A stretch of DNA of 41,241 nucleotides from an uncultured Gammaproteobacteria bacterium (lineage in GTDB: Bacteria; Pseudomonadota; Gammaproteobacteria; Arenicellales; JAANXG01): positions 1-41,241 of the forward strand of contig CAMYKW010000046.1 in NCBI GenBank assembly GCA_947259175.1, read 5' to 3'. This document shows positions 17,573 through 25,039 of the stretch, piece by piece. Made by a program: the position numbers and the translations under genes. Position 1 is the stretch's first letter. Every line of letters begins with the position of its first letter. Under the pieces are notes generated by a model that was given only the letters and a program-made list of their open reading frames with translations, was not told where the DNA came from and did no database searches.

Positions 17573-17619
17573 AAAAGGGGTCGGTGACAAATGAGAATCA
17601 TTTGTCACCGACCCCTTTT
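17573..17619. repeat. Perfect 22-bp inverted repeat with 3-base loop
   Basis: AAAAGGGGTCGGTGACAAAT plus GA (17573-17594), loop GAA, then the exact complement (17598-17619). Both strands end in T-runs, so it could terminate transcription from either side, notably the amidotransferase operon arriving from the right. The GGGGTCGGTGACAAATGA-type arm resembles palindromic elements scattered in proteobacterial genomes and linked to REP-associated or IS200-like transposases; that link is inference. A smaller palindrome (TGGCCTTTAGGCCA) lies at 17550-17563. The rest of 17321-17673 holds no gene that I can see. Confidence 0.85.
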
Positions 17620-17673
17620 TGCTTCTTTTTGCTTTTTGCCTTTTCGTAGACCGTTAGGCAGCCCGTTAGGAAT

Positions 17674-18597
17674 TTACTCGAGCGCGACCAGCTTCGACTT
17701 GATACTGTTACCCTGCTTTTCGAGCGCTAGTAGGTGGTACTCCGGAACCTCGACCCAGGTCGACGTGTCCCGGGTCAGGGGCTCCGACGCGACGATGATG
17801 GCGTCGGCCGCTTCCCGGCCGCCGATCATTTTCCACTCCCCGTCGTGGCAAGCGTAGTCGCTGCCGCGGGTAAACCACAGGCTGAGGTAATCCACGCTGC
17901 CCTGAAGTGCACCGTCCTCGCCGGGAAGCGGATAGCATCCATAGTCGAAAACAAAACGGACGGCGACAATACAGCTCGGGTTGCTGACGAAGAGGTTGAG
18001 TGAGGAAGCAATCTCTATATCGTGACTGGCGCGAACCTCGCGCAGGATCTCCAGCATCTCCCGGGCCGCCGCAGCGACCTCAGCCGCGGTGTGGGGTGCG
18101 GCGGGATCTTCGAACCGGGACATCAGCAAGGCATACACCCACTCGGAGTCCGTGGTGCCTCGAATCAGGTGGAGGATGTCATCCTTGATGTACGGGATGA
18201 GGGAATAGCGCATGGCTTGAAAATCGTAGAGGTCGCCGTTGTGGGCCATGGCTACGGACATGCCTGGAAAAATAAACGGATGCAGATTCTGCTCGCTGAT
18301 CGAGGCGGAGCCATCCAGCGGCACGCCGCGTATGTGCGCCAGCAGGCTACTGCAGTGGATCTTGCTGCAGACCGCTCTCAGATTGCAATCGAACACCGGC
18401 AGCTTGGTCGAGTGATAGCGCCAGGGGACCTCTGGATTTACTGATGCCGTGTCCCAGGCCACCATGCCGAAGCCGGCAAGGTTCAGCATGGCCAGCATCC
18501 TGGGTTGGAACACCTGTTTAGTCAGCGAACTGTCGCTGCCGAACAAGAGATAATCCGCAGGCACCGGTTGGCCGAGATAAGCAAGCACTCTGCACAT
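17674..18597 (-). CDS. Class II glutamine amidotransferase (EgtC/YafJ-like)
   Basis: 307 residues. The protein begins MCRVLAYLG, placing the N-terminal nucleophile Cys at residue 2 as required in Ntn-type glutamine amidotransferases. LLAHIRGVP (Arg of the glutamine site, about residue 88), MAHNGDLYDF (Asn-Gly oxyanion site, about 117) and GTTDSEWVYALLM (Asp of the glutamine pocket, about 147) complete the domain. It would hydrolyse a gamma-glutamyl amide or peptide; EgtC does this in ergothioneine synthesis, YafJ is uncharacterised. The gene starts 10 bases after the stop of the cNMP-binding/aminotransferase gene, so they form an operon. EgtC next to a PLP C-S lyase-like gene is reminiscent of the egt cluster, but no EgtB or EgtD is present here. 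Confidence 0.88.
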   Translation of the reverse strand: MCRVLAYLGQPVPADYLLFGSDSSLTKQVFQPRMLAMLNLAGFGMVAWDTASVNPEVPWRYHSTKLPVFDCNLRAVCSKIHCSSLLAHIRGVPLDGSASISEQNLHPFIFPGMSVAMAHNGDLYDFQAMRYSLIPYIKDDILHLIRGTTDSEWVYALLMSRFEDPAAPHTAAEVAAAAREMLEILREVRASHDIEIASSLNLFVSNPSCIVAVRFVFDYGCYPLPGEDGALQGSVDYLSLWFTRGSDYACHDGEWKMIGGREAADAIIVASEPLTRDTSTWVEVPEYHLLALEKQGNSIKSKLVALE

Positions 18598-18607
18598 TAT
18601 TTACTTG

Positions 18608-21376
18608 TTACCTAGGATTGGTCCCGGCGATCTCCATTTCGATCTCTCCAGGCATCGGGAACCAGCGCAGTGCCTGTACTGCATCCGGCAGCTCCGGATC
18701 GCGGATCTCTCGCGACTCCACGCGGGGATTCTCAAGCAGCCGACGGGCGCGCTCCAGGTGCTCCGATAGAACCTCGTCGGGTTGCTCGGTTTGCGACGCC
18801 TTCACTTCGAGTTCGCCATTCGAGTATTGCAGATCGGTCAACCTGAGTACCGGTTTGGGAGGTCCGTCCCGGTGCACCCACATGGAGGTGCGCGGGTTGA
18901 AGCGGTAGCACGGCAGGAGCTTCCAGCCGTGGGTCGCTACCAGGTCGATCGCCGACACAATATAGCTGAAGACCTCCTCGCTGATGAAGTAGTTGAAGTT
19001 AACCCTCACCCAGCCCGGCTTGATGCCCTCATACCCTTTTTTGATTTCACACTGGTAGGAGTGCGACAGCTCCGGACCTATCCCGAACAGGCGGTGTCCG
19101 TACGGTCCGGCACAGGAACAGCCGCCACGTGCCTGAATGCCGAACAGGTCGTTGAGCAGTGCCACAACGTAATTCCAGTGCAGGTACTTGTCGCGATGGC
19201 GGATCACCAGGGAGACTATGGACAGCCGTTTGAGTTCGGGATTTCCCAGCACCCAGATTTCGGGATTTTTGTTCCATGCGTCAATCGCGCGACAGACGAA
19301 TTCTTGCTCGCGCTGCTCGATATACCGGGCGCCTACCGCCTGTTTGAGTTGGAATACCAGTCCCGCGCGGATTGATTCTATGATGGCCGGGGTGCCTCCC
19401 TCCTCCCTGTGCACCGGATCTGCCAGAAAATCCTGGTCGTCGGTAGACACATAAGCGACCGTTCCGCCGCCCGGGACCGAAGGCACTTTGTTTTTGAACA
19501 GTGCCTTTTTTGCAACCAGCACACCCGGGGTACCGGGACCGCCGATAAACTTGTGGGGGGAAATGAAGATGGCGTCCTTGTAAGCGAGACTCTCTTCGCC
19601 TGTTGCGGACGGGGGATTCATCTCGATCCGGACGTAGGGTGACGCCGCCGCATAATCCCAAAATGAGAGTGCGCCGTACTGATGAAGCAACGTGGCGATA
19701 GCTTTGTCATCCGAGATGATACCCGTGACATTGGACGCTGCGGAAAAGCTGCCGATCTTGAGCCGGCGGTCCTTGTAACGGATCAGCTCCTGCTCCAGCT
19801 GGTCCAAGTCGATGCGTCCGTCCTTGTCCTCCATGATCATCACGGTGTCGGCGATCGACATGCGCCAGGTCACGTCGTTGGAGTGGTGTTCATAGGGTCC
19901 GACGAAGACCACCGGGCGCTCGTTCTCCGGTATCTGCTCCCTGAAGTGGTATTCGTCGTCGAGGTTCGATGGCAGCTTCATGCCAAGCACGGTGATCATC
20001 TTGTCGATGGCGCCGGTGGCGCCGGAGCCGCTGAAGATCACGACGTCTTTTTCGTTGCCGCCAACTGATTCCAGAATGATGCCGCGCGCGTCCTCCCTCA
20101 ACCGCGTTGTCTGCAGCCCGGTGCCGGAGGATTCGGTGTGGGTGTTAGCGTAAAACGGCATGACGTCATGGCGGATAAAATCCTCGATGAAGGTCAGGGA
20201 CCTCCCGGTTGCAGTGTAGTCCGCATAGACCATACGGCAGGGGCCGAAAGGACCGTCGATCATGATTCGGTCACCGATCACGGACTCGCGGATCCGCCGG
20301 ATCAGGGCGTTGCGCTGGTATTCGTCCCTTTGTTTTTCCTTTTTGGTTGGTGCTTTGTCTCCACCTCCGGTTTCAGCCGACGCACCGTATAGGTCCAGAG
20401 CAACCAGGCTGGTGTTGGCCTGCTGCAGCATGGATGCAAGGTTGCGGTTGATGGCAGTGAGGAACTTAAGGGCCAAGCCGGTACCGGATTCAATGAGATG
20501 GGTAAACGCCTCGGCCGTCAACTCGAGTATGACCGCATTTTCACGGGCGATACAGTTTGCGCTGCGGGCCCCGCCGTCCAGCAGGCACATCTCGCCAAAA
20601 ATTCTGCCGGGCCCGCGTACGGCGAGACGCTGCCTTCCGCGGCCGTGCGCTATTGAAATCTCGACTGCGCCCCGGGCAATCAAGAAGCATGAGCCCCCTG
20701 GAACGTTCTGGGAAAAAATATGCTGCCCCCTGTCCGCGCGGCGTTCCGTAAACATCGCGGCGATTTCATCGATCTCGGTTTTGGAGAATCCTTCGAAGAA
20801 GGGCATGTGACTCATGAACTGGCGATATCGGGCCGAAACGGTACTCTTTCCCGGCGGCAGTGGTGTGGATTCTCTGTCGGGAACGGCCGGCATCTCCGAC
20901 CCGCCGATGGTGGCATTAATGTCACGGATCCGGGCGCTCAGGAGCTTGCCGAACTGCAGGTGAATTTTCAGTGCCGCCTGATTGCTCGCGAGGCTGAATT
21001 GCCGAGAGGCGTGAGGGTCGATCGCGACGAGCACGACATCTGTAGCGGCGGTTGCCGTGGCCAGTCGTGTGGTGTCGGAAAGCAAGGCAAGGTCGCCAAG
21101 CACCTGTCCGGGTCCCATCCGTGTAAGTCCCTTGAGGTCGTCGCCCGGCGTGCGGACTTCCACTTCGACCTCCCCTGATTGAATGAGGTAAAGTGCATCC
21201 GCGGGATCGCCCTGCCTGAAAATCCTGCTTCCCGATGCATGGCGTATCATCGTCACGTCACGAGCGAGTGCGCTGCTTTCGACGTCGTCCAAAATCCTGA
21301 ACAGGTCCGAGTCCTTAATCAGGGCTTTGACCGATTCTGTTTCAATCAATGGAACACTCCGGGTGTGGATTGACAA
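18608..21376 (-). CDS. Two cyclic-nucleotide-binding domains fused to a cysteine-desulfurase-like aminotransferase class V
   Basis: 922 residues. Domain 1 (about 24-150) and domain 2 (about 190-320) are CAP/CRP-type cNMP-binding folds. The second has a canonical phosphate-binding cassette (FGEMCLLDGGARSANC, Glu262 and Arg271); the first has Asp95 instead of Glu (GDLALLSDTTRLAT). A charged linker (335-360) leads to a PLP fold type I enzyme: GSGATGAIDK (phosphate loop), PYEHHSN, FWDYAAASPYV (Asp574, pyridine nitrogen), ISPHKFIGGPGTPGVL (Lys609, Schiff base) and ARGGCSCAGPYG (Cys753 and Cys755, where SufS/IscS carry the catalytic loop cysteine). The remaining ~100 residues are an unassigned tail. 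The enzyme may act on cysteine, selenocysteine or a sulfur-conjugated substrate, with activity gated by cAMP or cGMP; both points are inference. First gene of the operon with the amidotransferase. Confidence 0.9.
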   Translation of the reverse strand: MSIHTRSVPLIETESVKALIKDSDLFRILDDVESSALARDVTMIRHASGSRIFRQGDPADALYLIQSGEVEVEVRTPGDDLKGLTRMGPGQVLGDLALLSDTTRLATATAATDVVLVAIDPHASRQFSLASNQAALKIHLQFGKLLSARIRDINATIGGSEMPAVPDRESTPLPPGKSTVSARYRQFMSHMPFFEGFSKTEIDEIAAMFTERRADRGQHIFSQNVPGGSCFLIARGAVEISIAHGRGRQRLAVRGPGRIFGEMCLLDGGARSANCIARENAVILELTAEAFTHLIESGTGLALKFLTAINRNLASMLQQANTSLVALDLYGASAETGGGDKAPTKKEKQRDEYQRNALIRRIRESVIGDRIMIDGPFGPCRMVYADYTATGRSLTFIEDFIRHDVMPFYANTHTESSGTGLQTTRLREDARGIILESVGGNEKDVVIFSGSGATGAIDKMITVLGMKLPSNLDDEYHFREQIPENERPVVFVGPYEHHSNDVTWRMSIADTVMIMEDKDGRIDLDQLEQELIRYKDRRLKIGSFSAASNVTGIISDDKAIATLLHQYGALSFWDYAAASPYVRIEMNPPSATGEESLAYKDAIFISPHKFIGGPGTPGVLVAKKALFKNKVPSVPGGGTVAYVSTDDQDFLADPVHREEGGTPAIIESIRAGLVFQLKQAVGARYIEQREQEFVCRAIDAWNKNPEIWVLGNPELKRLSIVSLVIRHRDKYLHWNYVVALLNDLFGIQARGGCSCAGPYGHRLFGIGPELSHSYQCEIKKGYEGIKPGWVRVNFNYFISEEVFSYIVSAIDLVATHGWKLLPCYRFNPRTSMWVHRDGPPKPVLRLTDLQYSNGELEVKASQTEQPDEVLSEHLERARRLLENPRVESREIRDPELPDAVQALRWFPMPGEIEMEIAGTNPR

Positions 21377-21580
21377 AAATTCATCCGCTTCTGCCGGGCG
21401 CGAGTGGCCCCAGTATACTACAGGGAACTGTAGGCCTGATGGATCTACCGCGTTTCTATGTTACTCGCAGTAACGTTTTTTTTGCCACGCGCATAAAAGT
21501 CGTCCCCTGGAACAGGGATGGTAAAGCTCTCGTGCGGATACGAATACGCCTTTTGTTGCCGGTCCGTGCAGCCTTGCTGA

Positions 21581-21885
21581 TCACGGTGACCTCGCGGCTG
21601 CATTTGTACGTATAACGTCGCACTTGAGTGCGATATACACCGCGCGCGGTATCTGCGTCGTGATCTGATGGGATGCAAGCGCTGAAATCAGGCAGATCAC
21701 CCCATCGGGAATCTTCGTCGCGACGGTAACGAGATCCGGATCGCTCAGCGGCGGCAGATCACCGGGGCGATAGACTCAACGGGAGAGCTGATCGACGCAA
21801 GCGGAATTCCGCATGTGGTACAGCGTCCGCGGACGTATGCCAAGACCGATCGCCTCCCTGACAGCCAACAAAGATACGCCAACCA
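21581..21885 (-). pseudogene. AbiEi-type antitoxin/regulator relic with internal TGA
   Basis: One continuous minus-strand frame reads LLAVREAIGLGIRPRTLYHM, RNSACVDQLSR, then TGA, then VYRPGDLPPLSDPDLVTVAT and KIPDGVICLISALASHQITTQIPRAVYIALK before losing similarity and stopping at 21581. This is the winged-helix and core of the AbiEi-type transcriptional regulator/antitoxin family (pattern RxLYRxxxxGxLxxxSRGxYR and VICLxSALxxHxxTTQxPxxVxxA). The stop falls exactly where the family has the glycine of SRGxY, consistent with GGA mutating to TGA. The C-terminal half and any AbiEii toxin partner are missing. Confidence 0.78.
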
Positions 21886-21951
21886 ACCCCCACAAAAGTT
21901 ACGTAACCACTCAAGGACATACGGCTAATGAAACCTTGGCTTGATTGGTAC

Positions 21952-22122
21952 TAGCCCGCATTTCTCACCAGGATCCCGGATGCTGGCGCAGGACTCGTGC
22001 CCAGCTACTATTCTTGGCAAGCTATGTTCGAATTTATGACGTGTCTTCTTAGACTTATCGTATGAGTCTTTTCGGTGCTTAACAAGAATAGTAGCTGGGC
22101 GCCTGGCGAGAAATGCGGGCTA
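21952..22122. repeat. Palindromic interspersed repeat, copy 1 (MITE/REP-like)
   Basis: Outer arms TAGCCCGCATTTCTCACCAGG (21952-21972) and its complement with one mismatch (22102-22122), and inner arms GCCCAGCTACTATTC (21999-22013) and its exact complement (22086-22100). The ~70-base centre has no coding potential. The same outer and inner sequences occur again near 32420. No transposase nearby. The right outer arm supplies the TAG stop of the small basic protein on the minus strand. Confidence 0.85.
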
Positions 22123-22296
22123 GGGTTTGTCCGCCGAATCGGCATCGCGCGAGGAGTCCTCGACGGCATCATCCACCGCCATGGTCTTGGTTTCCGATTT
22201 CGTGGCGAGCTTGGCCTGGCGTTTTGCGTCGCGCTTTGCGGCCTTGGCCTTTGCTCGTTGTTTGCGTTCAAAAGCGTAATTGGGTTTACGCGCCAT
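22120..22296 (-). CDS. Small basic hypothetical protein
   Basis: 58 residues starting MARKPNYAFERKQRAKAKAA and continuing with KRDAKRQAKLATKSETK, then an acidic tail (DDAVEDSSRDADSADKP). GAGGTGAGA lies about 7-12 bases before the ATG. Short proteins beginning M-x-R-K-P-N-Y-x-F-E-R-x-x-R-x-x-x-K-A-x-K-K are common beside housekeeping genes in proteobacteria and have no assigned role; nucleic-acid or ribosome contact is a guess from the charge. The TAG stop is the first three bases of the interspersed repeat. It sits downstream of rhlE on the same strand. Confidence 0.7.
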   Translation of the reverse strand: MARKPNYAFERKQRAKAKAAKRDAKRQAKLATKSETKTMAVDDAVEDSSRDADSADKP

Positions 22297-22361
22297 GGTT
22301 GTCTCACCTCACTGCCTGAACCTATTTAGACCGACAAGGAACATTTGCAAGTCTGCGATCG

Positions 22362-23705
22362 TCAACCCAGTTCCGGTCGCTTATTCAATTTCGCGTCCAG
22401 TCTATCTGCCGATATACGCCCGCGTGGGCTTTGCTTTCCACGCGGGTTGCCGCTTCGCTTCTTGAAGCTCGACGTTGCCTTGTTGGCATTGTGTGCGCGG
22501 CGAGTTGAACCGAGTTTAGCTCCCGACTTCGGTTTTCGCTTTGCGCCCTGCCCATTTTGAGACGGGCGCGCGTCAGGCTCCAATCCGGCAATGACGCTGC
22601 GCTCCAATTTGCGCCCGGTCAGCCGTTCGATCTGGCTGAGTTTTGGATGATCTTCAGGCGTCACCAGCGAGATCGCGGTGCCCGAGGTCTCGGCACGACC
22701 GGTGCGTCCGATCCTGTGGATATAATCTTCCGCAACCGAAGGGAGATCAAAGTTGATGACGTGGCTGATGCTGCGAATGTCCAGGCCGCGGGCGGCCACG
22801 TCGGTGGCGACCAGCACCCGGATGTTGCCGCGGCGCATGCTTTCTACCGTGCGTTTGCGCGCCGATTGGCTCATGTCCCCGTGCAGCGCGCCCGTTGCAT
22901 GGCCTTGCGCATCCAACACCTTGGCCATGCGCCGTGCTCCGCGTTTGGTCGCGGTGAACACCAGCGCCTGGGTCAGCTCGTCCTGCACCAGGTGGTGGGC
23001 GAGTAACTTACGCTTGTGGCTAGCGTCGTCCGCCTGGTAGATGCGTTGGTTAATCAGGGCATGACGGTTGCGGTTGGCGGCAAGCTGCACGCGTTCCGGG
23101 TGTTTCATCAGCGCCTTGGCGATTTTCAGCACCTGTCCTTCCAGGGTGGCGGAAAAAAGCAGCGTTTGACGAGCGGCGGGCACCGCCGCGGCAATGGTCT
23201 TGACGGGTTGAATAAAACCCATATCCAACATGCGGTCGGCTTCGTCCAGTATAAGGACTTCCAGGCGCGAGAAATCCACCCGTCCCTGATTCATGTGGTC
23301 CAGCAACCGTCCCGGCGTCGCCACCAACAGATCCAGGGGTTTTGCGAGCATGCGGTACTGCGGCGGATAGGCCACGCCGCCCACCAGGCTGCCGGTCGTA
23401 AGCCGGCAAAACCGTCCGAACTGCACGACGGCATCGCTGATTTGCAGCGCCAACTCCCGCGTCGGCGTGACCACCAGGGCCCGGGGACCCACACTTCGAC
23501 TCGCCGCGGGTTTCAGCAGCCGTTGCAGCGTGGGCAGCACAAATGCGGCGGTCTTACCCGTGCCCGTTTGCGCCGACGCCAGCAGGTCTTTGCCGGCCAG
23601 CACCAATGGGATGGCCCGGCGTTGAATCTCGGTAGGTTGATTAAAGCCGCTGCCTTTGACGGCCTTGAGTATTCTGGAATCGAGTCCTAATTGTTCAAAT
23701 GACAT
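22362..23705 (-). CDS. rhlE: DEAD-box RNA helicase, RhlE type
   Basis: 447 residues from the ATG at 23705, giving the standard start MSFEQLGLDSRILKAV; the frame extends ten residues further but without similarity. Q motif GFNQPTEIQRRAIP, motif I SAQTGTGKTAAF, Ia PTRELALQI, motif II LDEADRMLDMGF, motif III SATLE, and C-terminal motifs IV-VI (LVFTATKRGARRM, VATDVAARGLDI, HRIGRTGRAETSG) are all present. The ~80-residue tail is rich in Lys/Arg, Ser and Asn, typical for RhlE helicases that act in ribosome maturation and cold-related RNA unwinding. Neighbours (RRM, Csp) support an RNA-chaperone role. Confidence 0.93.
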   Translation of the reverse strand: MSFEQLGLDSRILKAVKGSGFNQPTEIQRRAIPLVLAGKDLLASAQTGTGKTAAFVLPTLQRLLKPAASRSVGPRALVVTPTRELALQISDAVVQFGRFCRLTTGSLVGGVAYPPQYRMLAKPLDLLVATPGRLLDHMNQGRVDFSRLEVLILDEADRMLDMGFIQPVKTIAAAVPAARQTLLFSATLEGQVLKIAKALMKHPERVQLAANRNRHALINQRIYQADDASHKRKLLAHHLVQDELTQALVFTATKRGARRMAKVLDAQGHATGALHGDMSQSARKRTVESMRRGNIRVLVATDVAARGLDIRSISHVINFDLPSVAEDYIHRIGRTGRAETSGTAISLVTPEDHPKLSQIERLTGRKLERSVIAGLEPDARPSQNGQGAKRKPKSGAKLGSTRRAHNANKATSSFKKRSGNPRGKQSPRGRISADRLDAKLNKRPELG

Positions 23706-24243
23706 AAATATACACAGCGTCCGTCTGATCACAGACGGACCGTTAATTGAATAGACAAACCAATGTGGATGGAGTTACGCCGAAGCTAAATACATCGTCT
23801 GGTTCACTCGTTGACGGCATACACTCTTATAAATCGAGGGCCGCCATACGTCGCCAACCAGGGAGGGCTATCAAACCGTTCGGGGGTTAGAAACGCAAGG
23901 TCCCATTCAGGGATCGGTCCACTATACGGTTTTAATGCCAGAAATGCTAATAATTATTACGGCTTAGCGATGAGCATCGATAGATGCTGCATCGGTAAAG
24001 ACTTAGCGAGCGCAGAACGGACCGGCCGATAGCTTCTACGAGTTGAGAATCCAGGTTAGTGCAGAGCCCATCTCCAAGGGATTGAAGCAAATGCTTCGGA
24101 TCAACACCTTGCGCGCACCATATCTTCAAGCGCTCCACTCGCTTCCCACCGTCGCTGGTGGTTTGGCTCCACAATGCCTTAAATACGGCGTTCCGCCTCG
24201 CACAGGTCAACCGTACGACGCTAGCATCGTGGCGGCGCGGTTG
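23706..24243. other. 538-base gap, no gene recognised
   Basis: Open frames exist on both strands (for example minus 23947-24210) but show no family motif or good ribosome binding site. The stretch upstream of rhlE probably holds its promoter and a 5' leader; I could not identify defined elements. Confidence 0.4.
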
Positions 24244-24510
24244 TCAGCGGCGGCGGCGCCTCTTGGCCTTGTTGGGATCTTCGAAGCGAACCCGCAACGA
24301 CTTGTTGCCGACGGTCTTGCCATTGAGCCCCGCGATTGCCGCACGGGCCTCATGACCTTCCATTGCGACGGTGCCAAATCCGCGGCACCTTCTGGAGAAG
24401 ACGTCGCTGGAGATACTGACAGCGCGAACGACGCCGAACTCGGAGAAAAGCTCGCGCACGCTCTCCTCGGAGGCATCCGCCGGCAAATTGGATATAAACA
24501 TTTTCTTCAT
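24244..24510 (-). CDS. RNA-recognition-motif (RRM) RNA-binding protein
   Basis: 88 residues from ATG 24510 (MKKMFISNLPADASEESVRE); the frame begins five codons earlier at a less likely start. RNP2 (MFISNL) and RNP1 (RGFGTVAM) frame one complete RRM fold, with a polybasic end (NKAKRRRRR). Such single-RRM glycine-poor proteins are found in cyanobacteria (Rbp) and many proteobacteria, often cold-induced. RNP1 lacks one of the usual aromatic residues (GFGTVAM rather than GFGFVxM), which may weaken stacking. Co-oriented with the csp gene 99 bases upstream. Confidence 0.88.
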   Translation of the reverse strand: MKKMFISNLPADASEESVRELFSEFGVVRAVSISSDVFSRRCRGFGTVAMEGHEARAAIAGLNGKTVGNKSLRVRFEDPNKAKRRRRR

Positions 24511-24609
24511 GACAATACCCCGCACTTCAAGAAGATGAACGCAATGAAGGCGCGGACGGAAACGCCCGACAGAACCGCAGTCGGTGCTGTTGACGCGCCC
24601 GAGATAGGC

Positions 24610-24816
24610 CTAGTCCTGGACGGTGACGCGAATGGCTTGGGGTCCTTTGGGACCGCGTTCGACCGCCGCAATTACCGCTTGACCCTCTCTAAGAGTTCTG
24701 AAACCGCTGCCGTGGATTGCGGAAAAGTGTACGAAAACGTCATCACTGCCATCGGATGGCGTGATAAAGCCGAAACCCTTGGACTCGTTGAACCATTTGA
24801 CGGTACCTAAAACCAT
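24610..24816 (-). CDS. Cold-shock protein, CspA family
   Basis: 68 residues, a single cold-shock domain. RNP1-like KGFGFITP and RNP2-like VFVHFSAI motifs are intact, as is the start [15 protein letters not shown]. These proteins bind single-stranded RNA and DNA and melt secondary structure. AGAGGTAA stands 5-12 bases before the ATG. The ~220 bases upstream, to the rpoD stop, have no gene and could form the long structured leader typical of cspA-type genes. Confidence 0.94.
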   Translation of the reverse strand: MVLGTVKWFNESKGFGFITPSDGSDDVFVHFSAIHGSGFRTLREGQAVIAAVERGPKGPQAIRVTVQD

Positions 24817-25039
24817 GTAAATTACCTCTGAACAAAATTAATGTAGTGTGTTACTGCGAACGATGAAAGGCAATTTACAGGAGAAAGCGAAGGCGACTAC
24901 CGAAATGAACCGAACAACTTGCAATGCTGGGCAGTATAACGTAGTGCGGCGGAAAATACGAATCGGGGGTGCTTTCACGATTGGCGAGCAAGCTAAAGTT
25001 GCATCAGCCGCGCGGCATGTTCAAAACTCACCACACACT

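Noticed and set aside
17674-21376. Naming the operon egtC/egtE of ergothioneine synthesis
   Set aside because: No EgtB or EgtD in the window and the PLP enzyme has SufS-like loop cysteines and cNMP domains not found in EgtE.
23947-24210. 87-codon minus-strand ORF between rhlE and the RRM gene
   Set aside because: No recognised motif, no ribosome binding site, low-complexity end; kept only as part of a gene-free gap.
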